A stretch of 64,000 nt of DNA from Bradyrhizobium ontarionense (GTDB lineage Bacteria > Pseudomonadota > Alphaproteobacteria > Rhizobiales > Xanthobacteraceae): assembly GCF_021088345.1 (NCBI RefSeq), contig NZ_CP088156.1, forward strand, positions 6,014,001-6,078,000, given 5' to 3'. The notes beneath the pieces were generated by a model. It did not search any database. It had not been told where the DNA came from and worked only from the letters and a program-made list of their open reading frames with translations. Positions within the stretch are counted from its first letter, which is position 1; every line of letters begins with the position of its first letter. The translations under genes were made by a program, and so were the position numbers. This document shows, in pieces, positions 45,213-52,719 of this stretch.

Positions 45213-46442
45213 ATGCCAGACACACTGATCAAGGTCGATCTCACCAAATCGGCCTACGAGAACGACAAGGTGCACAACCGTTGGCACCCCGACATTCCGA
45301 TGGTGGAGTGGGTCAATCCCGGCGATGATTTCATCATCGAGACCTATGACTGGACCGGCGGCTTCATCAAGAACAACGACTCCGCCGATGACGTGCGCGA
45401 CATCGACCTGTCGATCGTGCACTTCCTCTCCGGTCCGATTGGCGTCAAGGGCGCGGAGCCAGGCGACCTGCTCGTCGTCGACCTGCTTGACGTCGGCCCG
45501 ATGAAGGAGAGCCTGTGGGGCTTCAACGGCTTCTTCTCCAAGCAGAATGGCGGCGGCTTCCTGACCGACCACTTCCCGCTGGCGCAGAAGTCGATCTGGG
45601 ACATCAAGGGCCTCTATACCTCGTCGCGTCACGTGCCCGGCGTCAATTTTGCCGGCCTGATCCATCCCGGCCTGATCGGCTGTCTGCCCGATCCGAAGCT
45701 GCTCGCGACCTGGAACGAGCGCGAGACGGCGCTGATCGCCACCAACCCGACCCGCGTGCCGGGCCTCGCCAATCCGCCGTTCGCGCCGACTGCCCATGCC
45801 GGCCAGGCCAAGGGCGACGTCAAGGCCAAGATCGGCGCCGAGGGCGCCCGCACGGTGCCGCCGCGCGAGCATGGCGGCAATTGCGACATCAAGGACCTGT
45901 CGCGCGGCTCGAAGATCTACTTCCCGGTCTACGTGCCCGGCGGCGGCCTTTCGATGGGCGACCTGCACTTCAGCCAGGGCGACGGCGAGATCACCTTCTG
46001 CGGTGCCATCGAGATGGCCGGCTGGCTACATCTCAAGGTCGACATCATCAAGGACGGCGTCTCGAAATACGGCATCAAGAACCCGATCTTCAAGCCGTCG
46101 CCGATCACGCCGAACTACAAGGACTACCTGATCTTCGAGGGCATCTCGGTCGACGAGGCCGGCAAGCAGCATTATCTCGACGTCCACATCGCCTATCGCC
46201 AGGCCTGTCTCAACGCCATCGAGTACCTGAAGAAGTTCGGCTACTCCGGCGCCCAGGCCTACTCGATCCTCGGCACCGCGCCGGTTCAGGGCCACATCTC
46301 GGGTGTCGTCGACGTGCCCAATGCCTGCGCGACGTTGTGGCTGCCGACCGAGATCTTCGACTTCGACGTGATGCCGTCGTCGGCGGGACCGGTCAAGCAC
46401 ATCACGGGCGACATCCAGATGCCGATCTCGCCGGATAAGTAA
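45213..46442 (+). CDS. fmdA: Formamidase (FmdA/AmdA family)
   Basis: 409-residue cytoplasmic amidohydrolase, close in size to the Methylophilus formamidase, hydrolysing formamide to formate and ammonia. Family landmarks: KVHNRWHPDIPMVEWVNPGDDFIIETYDWTGG, GAEPGDLLVVDLLDVGP, PGVNFAGLIHPGLIGCLPD, PPREHGGNCDIKDLSRGSKIYFPVYVPGGGLSMGDLHFSQGDGE. The His/Asp/Glu residues of HGGNCD and GDLHFSQGDGE belong to the conserved metal/active-site region of this family. The start at 45213 follows GGGGAG (45201-45206). Acetamidase activity is the alternative. Confidence 0.93.
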   Translation: MPDTLIKVDLTKSAYENDKVHNRWHPDIPMVEWVNPGDDFIIETYDWTGGFIKNNDSADDVRDIDLSIVHFLSGPIGVKGAEPGDLLVVDLLDVGPMKESLWGFNGFFSKQNGGGFLTDHFPLAQKSIWDIKGLYTSSRHVPGVNFAGLIHPGLIGCLPDPKLLATWNERETALIATNPTRVPGLANPPFAPTAHAGQAKGDVKAKIGAEGARTVPPREHGGNCDIKDLSRGSKIYFPVYVPGGGLSMGDLHFSQGDGEITFCGAIEMAGWLHLKVDIIKDGVSKYGIKNPIFKPSPITPNYKDYLIFEGISVDEAGKQHYLDVHIAYRQACLNAIEYLKKFGYSGAQAYSILGTAPVQGHISGVVDVPNACATLWLPTEIFDFDVMPSSAGPVKHITGDIQMPISPDK

Positions 46443-46542
46443 TTCTCCTCCCTGCGCGACGGGATGCGGGACGGCAGCGTATCGGCCGCCCCGCATCCGC
46501 CGCGTGAGAGTTGAAGATGATTGTTGCGCAGGAGACGAGACA

Positions 46543-46884
46543 ATGCCGGTCTATGAATATCTCTGTGATGCATGCGGACCGTTCACGGACATGCGTCCTA
46601 TGGCTGAATGTGATGAGCCGCAGGTCTGTCCGCAATGCGCTGACATGGCGCCGCGCGTGATCCTCACCGCACCCGCCTTCGCCTGCATGCCGGCGGAGCG
46701 GCGCACGGCGCATGCGGCCAACGAGCGCAGCCGCCACGCGCCGCAGACGGTCGCGGAATACAAGGCCAAGCACGGCCCGGGCTGCGGTTGCTGCTCGCCG
46801 AAGAAATCGCCGCGGCTGATGACCAAGTCCAGGAGCGGCGCCAAGGGCTTTCCGACGGCGCGGCCCTGGATGATCAGCCACTGA
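46543..46884 (+). CDS. fmdB: FmdB-type zinc-ribbon protein
   Basis: 113 residues. The N-terminal FmdB zinc ribbon is MPVYEYLCDACGPFTDMRPMAE...VCPQCADMAPRV (two CxxC knuckles). A tail with another Cys cluster near residues 85-90 (GPGCGCCSP) ends in a basic segment. In Methylophilus FmdB is a proposed regulatory protein of the formamidase operon; its action is not established. The start at 46543 has AGGAG 8 nt upstream (46530-46534). It is 100 bp after fmdA on the same strand, the last gene of the cluster. Confidence 0.9.
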   Translation: MPVYEYLCDACGPFTDMRPMAECDEPQVCPQCADMAPRVILTAPAFACMPAERRTAHAANERSRHAPQTVAEYKAKHGPGCGCCSPKKSPRLMTKSRSGAKGFPTARPWMISH

Positions 46885-46896
46885 ACGAACGCGCGC

Positions 46897-46918
46897 GGGC
46901 GGCGCGGTTGGGCCGCCC
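46897..46918. terminator. GC-rich hairpin between converging genes (weak)
   Basis: A 7-bp stem gggcggc/gccgccc (46897-46903 with 46912-46918) and 8-nt loop in the 35-bp gap between fmdB and the converging mlaD-like stop. There is no U-tract on either side, so termination is only suggested by position. Confidence 0.4.
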
Positions 46919-46919
46919 C

Positions 46920-47744
46920 TCAGCGTGACGCCGGCACGCGGCGTGGTCCCGGCGCTGCCGGCTGGCCGCCGAGCTTGACGTTCATCGCATTGGCGCCGTC
47001 GCTGATGTCCACCAGCGTCTTGCGGCCGTCCTCCAACACTTTCGCCGATTTGCGCCTGAGACCGTCGACCAGCTCCCGCATCGATCTGATCTGATCGAAC
47101 AGCTCGCCCGGATTGCCCTGTGCGAAGCCGGGAATGGCGTCGTCGACCTTGGTCACGACCTTGTCGAAGCCCTTGAAGATGTCCTCGGCCTTGTCGATCG
47201 CGGCATCGATCGCCGCGGTCTTGTCGTTCAGCGAGGCGGTCTCGGATTCGAACGTCTGCAGCGCGTCCTTGATGGCCGGCGCGTTGCTGACGACGAATTT
47301 GTCGACGTTGTGCACCGTCTCGACCATCGTCTCCTGGTCCTTCAGGTCCGCGGTGAGCACCGGAACGCCGTCGTGATCCAGCGGCACGGGCGGCGCCGTC
47401 GGCGCGCCGCCGACCAGCGAGATCGCGGCGATCCCGGTCAGCCCTTGGAACTCGATGCCGGCGGTGGTGTCCTTGCGGAGCGGCGCGCTGCTGTCGAGCG
47501 TGACCAGGGCCACGATCTTGCGCGGGCTTTCGAGATTGATCGAAAGAATCTGCCCGGCCTGCACGCCGTCGAAATTGACCGGGCCGCCCTTGCGCAAGCC
47601 CGCGGCCGAGCCGCCGTCGAACACGACGCGCAAAGTGCTGCGCTGCTGCGCGATGCGGCTCTTCTGCTTGAGCAGGACGCCGCTGATCCCGGCTGCGACG
47701 GCCGCGATCGTCAGGGTTCCCACGATGAGATTGATCGCGCGCAT
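46920..47744 (-). CDS. MCE/MlaD-family protein
   Basis: 274 residues: one N-terminal membrane anchor (INLIVGTLTIAAVAAGISGVLL), an MCE domain at about 35-115 (TLRVVFDGGSAAGLRKGGPVNFDGVQAGQILSI ... AGIEFQGLTGIAAISLVGG) and a long helical C-terminal region (VETVHNVDKFVVSNAPAIKDALQTFESETASLN). It would sit in the periplasm, anchored in the inner membrane, as the lipid-binding part of an Mla-type transporter. The usual mlaE and mlaF genes are not beside it, so it is an orphan here. A DUF1614 gene lies 57 bp upstream on the same strand. Confidence 0.88.
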   Translation of the reverse strand: MRAINLIVGTLTIAAVAAGISGVLLKQKSRIAQQRSTLRVVFDGGSAAGLRKGGPVNFDGVQAGQILSINLESPRKIVALVTLDSSAPLRKDTTAGIEFQGLTGIAAISLVGGAPTAPPVPLDHDGVPVLTADLKDQETMVETVHNVDKFVVSNAPAIKDALQTFESETASLNDKTAAIDAAIDKAEDIFKGFDKVVTKVDDAIPGFAQGNPGELFDQIRSMRELVDGLRRKSAKVLEDGRKTLVDISDGANAMNVKLGGQPAAPGPRRVPASR

Positions 47745-47801
47745 TCGGTGTCCGCCGCTGCCTCCGCCCGATTCTAGCCGTTAAGTCTCCGGGTTGAAAG
47801 C

Positions 47802-48518
47802 TCAGCGCGCCAAGCCCGGCCGGGAGGGCGCGGCGAGGCCCGCCAGCAGCACCGCGAGAATCCCGGTCAGGAAGATACCGTCGAAGGTTCCCGCGCCGCC
47901 GATCGAAGCCACGGGCGCGCCGAGGCTGCCGATCTTGTCGAGATTCATCAGGTCGGCGCCCACGAGCGTGCCCATCGAGCCACCGATATAGGCCAGCGGC
48001 GCGGCATATTCTCGCGACAGCAGGAAAGCGAGGATCGCGGTCACCACGATGGGCGCGAACACCGGCACGGCGATACCGACCCCCTGCACCGGCGTCGCCA
48101 GCGCGTGGATGACTACGGCGATCACCAGCACGGCGATCGCAGCGCGCAGCCACAGCTGGTAGCGCAGCACGAGGTAGGTCGACATGATCGTCGGGATGAT
48201 GGCGCCGCCGACATTCACCGCCAGCACGGTGCCGGGCCATTGATGCACCAGCGGCACGACATATTGCATGCCGAAAAAGTCGATGACCTCGCCGGATCTG
48301 GCGACCTGTCCAGGCAGCACCGTGATGGGAATGTTGAAATAGCTGCCGATCAGCGAGCCGAGCAGCAGCAGCATCGCGGTGCCCGAGCTGACGCCGAGCT
48401 TCATGTAGGCGTAGCGCAGGATGCGGAGCTGGATCAGGATGATCAGGACGCCGAAAGCGAGCACCAGGACCGCGAAGAAAACCGGCGTGATCGGCAGATA
48501 TTGAACCTGGGAATGCAT
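47802..48518 (-). CDS. DUF1614 family membrane protein
   Basis: 238 residues with about seven hydrophobic segments: FFAVLVLAFGVLIILIQLRIL, GTAMLLLLGSLIGSYFNIPI, TVLAVNVGGAIIPTIMSTYLVL, AAIAVLVIAVVIHALATPVQGVGIAVPVFAPIVVTAILAFLL, and DGIFLTGILAVLLAGLAAP. The DUF1614 hallmark is the pattern NVGGAIIPTIMSTYL plus GVGIAVPVFAPIV. The function is unknown. The start at 48518 (MHSQVQYLPITP) was preferred over an upstream extension lacking a hydrophobic lead. Likely co-transcribed with the MCE gene. Confidence 0.85.
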   Translation of the reverse strand: MHSQVQYLPITPVFFAVLVLAFGVLIILIQLRILRYAYMKLGVSSGTAMLLLLGSLIGSYFNIPITVLPGQVARSGEVIDFFGMQYVVPLVHQWPGTVLAVNVGGAIIPTIMSTYLVLRYQLWLRAAIAVLVIAVVIHALATPVQGVGIAVPVFAPIVVTAILAFLLSREYAAPLAYIGGSMGTLVGADLMNLDKIGSLGAPVASIGGAGTFDGIFLTGILAVLLAGLAAPSRPGLAR

Positions 48519-48640
48519 GTCGGAAGCGCTTGGATAGTGGGACCGTGCTGTCCGTGGGATCATTTCACGGAGGCGGCAGGGTGACAAATGGTCATTCGCC
48601 GCTTCGTTCCCAAGGGCTGCCATGCTCCGGGCGCCATGGC

Positions 48641-49210
48641 TCATGACTCAGCACGGATCAGCGTGGCGTGCAGCACGTAGCGCTCCGGGCCCGGTATCAG
48701 CGCGTCGAACGGCCAGCAGGTCGACAGCACCAGCTCGGAGTCTTGCGTCACCGGATCAATGCCCGACGCATCGTAACGGACGACCTGCGCGGCATCGGCG
48801 CGGTAGCGGAAGGCCTTGCCGTCGCGCCTGACGACGTCGATCTCGTCACCGATCCTGACGTCGCGCAGGAACCGGAAGTGGGTGTCGCGATGCGCGGAGT
48901 AGACGGCGATGCCGGGCTGGCCGGGCTCGGCGCTGCCCTCGACATGGCCCGCACCGAAGGCGAGGGCCTGGCCGCTGGAGCCGTCGAGCGCGATGGTGGA
49001 GACGCCGAGACGCTTGATCTCGATGCGTGCCACCGGGGCCGTGTCGGCCCAGGACCATGGCTTGACGGGGTGGCCTGTCGCGATGGTCTGGCTGAAGGCG
49101 CGGTCGAGCAGCACCTGCGCGACGATCGCCTTGGCGTGGATGAGGGCGCCGTGGCCGAACAGGGCGATGCCGACCAGGGCAATCGCGAGCGGGATGAGGA
49201 AGCGGGGCAT
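48641..49210 (-). CDS. Class GN (Gram-negative) sortase
   Basis: 189-residue inner-membrane transpeptidase with one N-terminal anchor (LIPLAIALVGIALFGHGALI). Catalytic residues: His107 in VYSAHRDTHF, Cys165 in ELVLSTCWPF and probably Arg177 in GPERYVL. This is the proteobacterial sortase type that travels with a single dedicated substrate. The start at 49210 has GGAGAG just upstream. The substrate gene is directly upstream on the same strand (49311-51578), separated by a 78-bp palindromic repeat. Confidence 0.92.
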   Translation of the reverse strand: MPRFLIPLAIALVGIALFGHGALIHAKAIVAQVLLDRAFSQTIATGHPVKPWSWADTAPVARIEIKRLGVSTIALDGSSGQALAFGAGHVEGSAEPGQPGIAVYSAHRDTHFRFLRDVRIGDEIDVVRRDGKAFRYRADAAQVVRYDASGIDPVTQDSELVLSTCWPFDALIPGPERYVLHATLIRAES

Positions 49211-49224
49211 GAACTCTCCATTCG

Positions 49225-49302
49225 TCATTGCGAGCGAAGCGAAGCAATCCAGAATCTTCGTCTGGCCCTGGATTGCCTCGTCGCTTCGCTCCTCGCAATG
49301 AC
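49225..49302. repeat. Dispersed palindromic repeat (cattgcgag family), copy 2
   Basis: 78 bp with near-complete inverted symmetry: gtcattgcgagcgaagcg at the left and cgcttcgctcctcgcaatgac at the right, with inner caatccag/ctggattg arms. It belongs to the same family as 32159-32257. It lies inside the sortase operon, between substrate and sortase genes, where a strong hairpin could attenuate sortase expression. Confidence 0.85.
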
Positions 49303-49310
49303 GGCGCGTA

Positions 49311-51578
49311 TTAGTTGCTCGCCCGCCGCCGTATGGCGACGAGCCAGATCAATTCGAGCATCAGGATCCCCAACCCGAGCAGCATGCTGAGCTCGGCATC
49401 GGTGGCCGTCTTCGGCAAGGTGATCGTCGCAGGCGTCGCCGGCACCACCGGCCGCTTCAGCGCGGCAAGCTGGACGTCGCTGTCTGTCTCCGCGCGGCGG
49501 TCCTTCTGCATCATGGGCATCCGGCCGCGCTCGCCGAACACCTTCTCGAAATCCCAGCCGGCCGGCAGGTTGATCGGCAGCTCTGCCAGTCTCAGCGGCT
49601 CGCCGTCGGGGCGTCGTGGCGTCTTGTCGACCGCGACGAGGCTGGTCAGGCGCGTCACCAGTTGATGCTCCAGCGCGAGCTTCAGAGTGGCGCCGTCGGC
49701 TTCTTCCGGCGTCATCTGCCGCATCGTCTTCGCCACCTCGGCATCGCCGATCTTGCGCCGCGCCCATAGCTTCGACAGGCCCTTGCCCTCGGCCGCGCCG
49801 GACAGCGGCAGCGTGATGGTCCAGGGCTGGTCGCCGATGCGGCCCTTGATCTGCAGCGAGCCCGCCAGCCGATCGAGCTTGGCGGCCAGCACCAGCGGCT
49901 CGTTGCGATAGACGTCGGGGAGGACAGCGGGCGTCAGATCCGCCGAGGCTTCCGAGAAATTCGCGCTGAGCCCGGTCACGACAGGGTTTTCCAGCTTGGC
50001 GAACAGGTCGCGCATGCGCTCCTCGACCTGCTCGACCGAGCCGATATGGGTGAAGGCGCCGCGGCCGAGCTCGGCGGCCCGCGTCATCAGGTAGGTGTTC
50101 GGCGCCGAGCCGATGCCGACCATGAAGATGCGCGAGCGGCCGCGCATCGCGGTGATGGTCTCGAACAGCTGCTGCTCGTTGCCGATGGCGCCGTCGGTCA
50201 GGAACACGACCTGGCGCACGCGATCGGAGTCGCTGCCGTCGTCGGTGAGCGCGGCACGCATCGCCGGCACCATCTCGGTGCCGCCGCGCGCGTCCAGCGC
50301 GCTGACGAAGCTGGTCGCGCTGCCGACATGCTCGGAATCGGCAGGCACCGAGGACGGAAACAGCACCGTCATGGTGTCGTCGAAGCGGATCACGTTGAAG
50401 CGGTCGCCCGGCTGCAGCCGGCCCAGCGCATAGAGCAGGCTGGCCTTGGCCTGGCGGATCGAGGTGCCGCCCATCGAGCCGGAATTGTCGATCACGAAGA
50501 TCACGTCGCGCGGCTGCGGCCGCTGCGCGGTCGCCGCCACGGCGGGCGGTGTGACGAAGGCGAGCAGATAGTCGGCATCGCCGACCTGCTCGTGAAACAG
50601 CCCGACCGAGGGCGCTGTCGTAGCAGCCGGCTTCCAGGTCAGCTCGAAGTCGCGATCGGCCGGCACCACGCCTTCGGCCAGGGTGACAACGCGCGTCCGC
50701 GCATCCGGGCTGTCGATGGTTACCTGGTGATGGTGGCTCTTCACCTCGCCGAGCGCGAAGCCCGCCTGCAGCCGCACCGTGATCCGGGTCGGATTGACCG
50801 GATCATGCTTGGCCGGGTCGAGCACCTCGGGCGAGATGCGGTCGCGGTCCGGCACGGGGTCGTTGCCTGCGGCGCCCCAGCCGTTGCTGTCAGGGCGCAG
50901 CTCGACGCTCTGCACGATCGGCGCGGGATTGTAGCGCGGCGCGACCACCAGCGGCACCCGCAGCGAGAACTCGCCGGCCGCCTGCGCCACCGGCTGCTGA
51001 TACTCGATCTGCACCAGAACGGTCTCGCCCGGACCGATATTGGCGAGCGAGGTGGTGAAGATGTTCGGCCGCTCCTGCTCGGTCAGCGCCGCGGTCTTGC
51101 CGTCGCGCTTGGCCTGCTCATAGATGACCTTGGCCTGCTCGCGCGGCTTGATGTCGCCGACCACGACGCGATCGCCGACGATCATCTTCAGCGTGTCGAC
51201 TGCGCTGTCCGGCGGCAGCGGATAGACATAGACCGCCTCCATCCATTGCGAGCTCGTGTTCTTGAACAGCTGAGTCACGCGCGCCCGCGCCGTCGGGCCG
51301 GACACGACGATGTCGACGTCGATGCCGAGCCGCGGCGCCTCGGCATAACCGGTGTCGGTCTTGAACAGCAGCGCGCCGGAGCGCGCGTCGCCCGGCTTGG
51401 TCAGCGGCGCCAGCGGTCCTTCCGACGACCAGCCCGGCGTGACGCTGAGGAAGAGTGCCGTGAAGCCCACCAGCAGCACGGCGGCGGCCTGCAGCAGCAG
51501 GAACAGCAGCATGGTCACGATGAAGGACCGGACCGGGTGGGCGCTGCTTCTGATATCGTGGTCGATCGTCTCGCTCAT
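49311..51578 (-). CDS. Sortase target protein with VIT and vWA domains
   Basis: 755 residues: an N-terminal hydrophobic segment (SFIVTMLLFLLLQAAAVLLVGFTALFL), a VIT domain at about 65-200 (VTQLFKNTSSQWMEAVYVYPLPPDSAVDTLKM ... AKVIYEQAKRDGKTAALTEQERPNIF), and a vWA domain from about 360 with MIDAS motif DNSGS. At the C-terminus is the sorting signal LPKTA (721-725), then a hydrophobic stretch (LSMLLGLGILMLELIWLVAI) and RRR. It is the dedicated substrate of the adjacent sortase. The start at 51578 follows GCGGAG; the long upstream extension overlaps the divergent XRE gene and is spurious. Confidence 0.93.
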   Translation of the reverse strand: MSETIDHDIRSSAHPVRSFIVTMLLFLLLQAAAVLLVGFTALFLSVTPGWSSEGPLAPLTKPGDARSGALLFKTDTGYAEAPRLGIDVDIVVSGPTARARVTQLFKNTSSQWMEAVYVYPLPPDSAVDTLKMIVGDRVVVGDIKPREQAKVIYEQAKRDGKTAALTEQERPNIFTTSLANIGPGETVLVQIEYQQPVAQAAGEFSLRVPLVVAPRYNPAPIVQSVELRPDSNGWGAAGNDPVPDRDRISPEVLDPAKHDPVNPTRITVRLQAGFALGEVKSHHHQVTIDSPDARTRVVTLAEGVVPADRDFELTWKPAATTAPSVGLFHEQVGDADYLLAFVTPPAVAATAQRPQPRDVIFVIDNSGSMGGTSIRQAKASLLYALGRLQPGDRFNVIRFDDTMTVLFPSSVPADSEHVGSATSFVSALDARGGTEMVPAMRAALTDDGSDSDRVRQVVFLTDGAIGNEQQLFETITAMRGRSRIFMVGIGSAPNTYLMTRAAELGRGAFTHIGSVEQVEERMRDLFAKLENPVVTGLSANFSEASADLTPAVLPDVYRNEPLVLAAKLDRLAGSLQIKGRIGDQPWTITLPLSGAAEGKGLSKLWARRKIGDAEVAKTMRQMTPEEADGATLKLALEHQLVTRLTSLVAVDKTPRRPDGEPLRLAELPINLPAGWDFEKVFGERGRMPMMQKDRRAETDSDVQLAALKRPVVPATPATITLPKTATDAELSMLLGLGILMLELIWLVAIRRRASN

Positions 51579-51670
51579 CAGTGGCTCCGCAACGAACAAT
51601 TTCGGCCTGCCGAGACTGAGCGCGGCGCGCTGATATCGCGAGCGGAATGGTCGGTCTTGTTCGGGCACGG

Positions 51671-51708
51671 TCCGCCCCGGTGCGTCCGCCGGCCACCCGG
51701 GGCGGACG
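51671..51708. promoter_or_regulatory. 11-bp inverted repeat in divergent promoter region
   Basis: Perfect arms gtccgccccgg (51671-51681) and ccggggcggac (51698-51708), 16-nt loop, between the sortase-target gene and the XRE regulator (198-bp gap). It could be an operator for the XRE protein or a leader hairpin. Confidence 0.5.
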
Positions 51709-51776
51709 CTGTTGTACGGGTTTGTGCTGATTTGTCCGTCTGCTAAAAGGACGCGCGGCACACGGCAGGGGACAGG

Positions 51777-52547
51777 ATGTCGATACCGGACAATGAGCTT
51801 TCCGACGAGCAGAGCCGGCAGGTCGCGGAGACGATCCGCGAGGAGATCGCGCGGCGCCGGATGTCGCGGCAGGCGCTGGCGGAGCAGGCCAAGCTGAGCC
51901 TGTCGACCCTGGAAAAGGCGCTCGGCGGCCGCCGCCCGTTCACGCTCGCGACCATCGTCCGGCTGGAGCAGGCCCTCGGCATGTCCCTGCGCAAGCCCGT
52001 GGGCGCGCCGGCCGTGCCGCCCGCTGCGAGCGGCGGCGTCGCGCCGGACAGTCTCGGCTCCTATTCGCGGCGGGCGGTGGAATGGATCGAGGGCACCTAT
52101 GTCACCGTGCGTCCGTCGTTCGGCGACAGGGAGGCGATCTACGCCTATCGCACCGACATCGCCTGGGACGACGCGGCCTCGTCGCTGGTGTTTCGCGAAG
52201 GCGCGCGGCTCGATGCGGCCTTCACGCAGTTCGGCGAGGTCGCCGTGCCCAACCAGTCCGGCTTCGTCTATCTCGTCACCAACCGCCACGGCCAGCACCG
52301 CCTGATCACGGTGTCGCGGCCAACCATCACCGGCGAGATGTACGGCATCATCACGACGCTCTTGGCGGGCCGCGGCTCGCTCTTGACGCCGATCGCCGCG
52401 CCGATCGCGCTGCTGCCGCTGCGCAATGTCGATGAGCCGAGCTTCGGCCGGCTCGGTGGGGATGATCGACATTATCAGTTCTATCGCGAGCATCTGCGCA
52501 AGACGGTGGAGGAGCCGTTCGCAATGTTCGTGCACGGCGTGGCGTGA
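51777..52547 (+). CDS. XRE-family transcriptional regulator
   Basis: 256 residues. The N-terminal Cro/CI HTH is at about 16-70 (ETIREEIARRRMSRQALAEQAKLSLSTLEKALGGRRPFTLATIVRLEQALG). A Pro/Ala linker leads to a ~150-residue C-terminal domain (YVTVRPSFGDREAIYAYRTDIAWDDAASSLVFREGAR ... YGIITTLLAGRGSLLTPIAAPIALLPLR) of unknown ligand, found in rhizobial XRE proteins. The start ATG 51777 follows cagggg. It is divergent from the sortase-target gene and is the natural candidate to control it. Confidence 0.88.
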   Translation: MSIPDNELSDEQSRQVAETIREEIARRRMSRQALAEQAKLSLSTLEKALGGRRPFTLATIVRLEQALGMSLRKPVGAPAVPPAASGGVAPDSLGSYSRRAVEWIEGTYVTVRPSFGDREAIYAYRTDIAWDDAASSLVFREGARLDAAFTQFGEVAVPNQSGFVYLVTNRHGQHRLITVSRPTITGEMYGIITTLLAGRGSLLTPIAAPIALLPLRNVDEPSFGRLGGDDRHYQFYREHLRKTVEEPFAMFVHGVA

Positions 52548-52567
52548 GTTCGTAGCCAGTAGTAGTC

Positions 52568-52707
52568 CGTAGGGTGGGCAAAGGCGCGCCCCAATGCGCA
52601 TTGTATGCCGTGCTCCATCGCGCGCCGTGCCCACCATTTGCTCCGAGCGCGTGGATCGATGGTGGGCACGCGACCGCCCTGCGGTCGGCCGCTTTGCCCA
52701 CCCTACG
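52568..52707. repeat. Dispersed repeat with 16-bp terminal inversion (gtagggtgggc family)
   Basis: Perfect terminal arms cgtagggtgggcaaag (52568-52583) and ctttgcccaccctacg (52692-52707) flanking 108 bp that contains further small inversions (cgcgcc, gtgcccacca/tggtgggcac). This is the layout of a non-autonomous palindromic element. It marks the left border of the IS110 island. Confidence 0.85.
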
Positions 52708-52719
52708 ATACTGCCTCAA

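Noticed and set aside
51579..52637. N-terminal extension of the vWA sortase target
   Set aside because: The frame is open for another 353 codons but runs antisense through the XRE gene, and the start at 51578 has a good ribosome-binding site and is followed by the hydrophobic leader.
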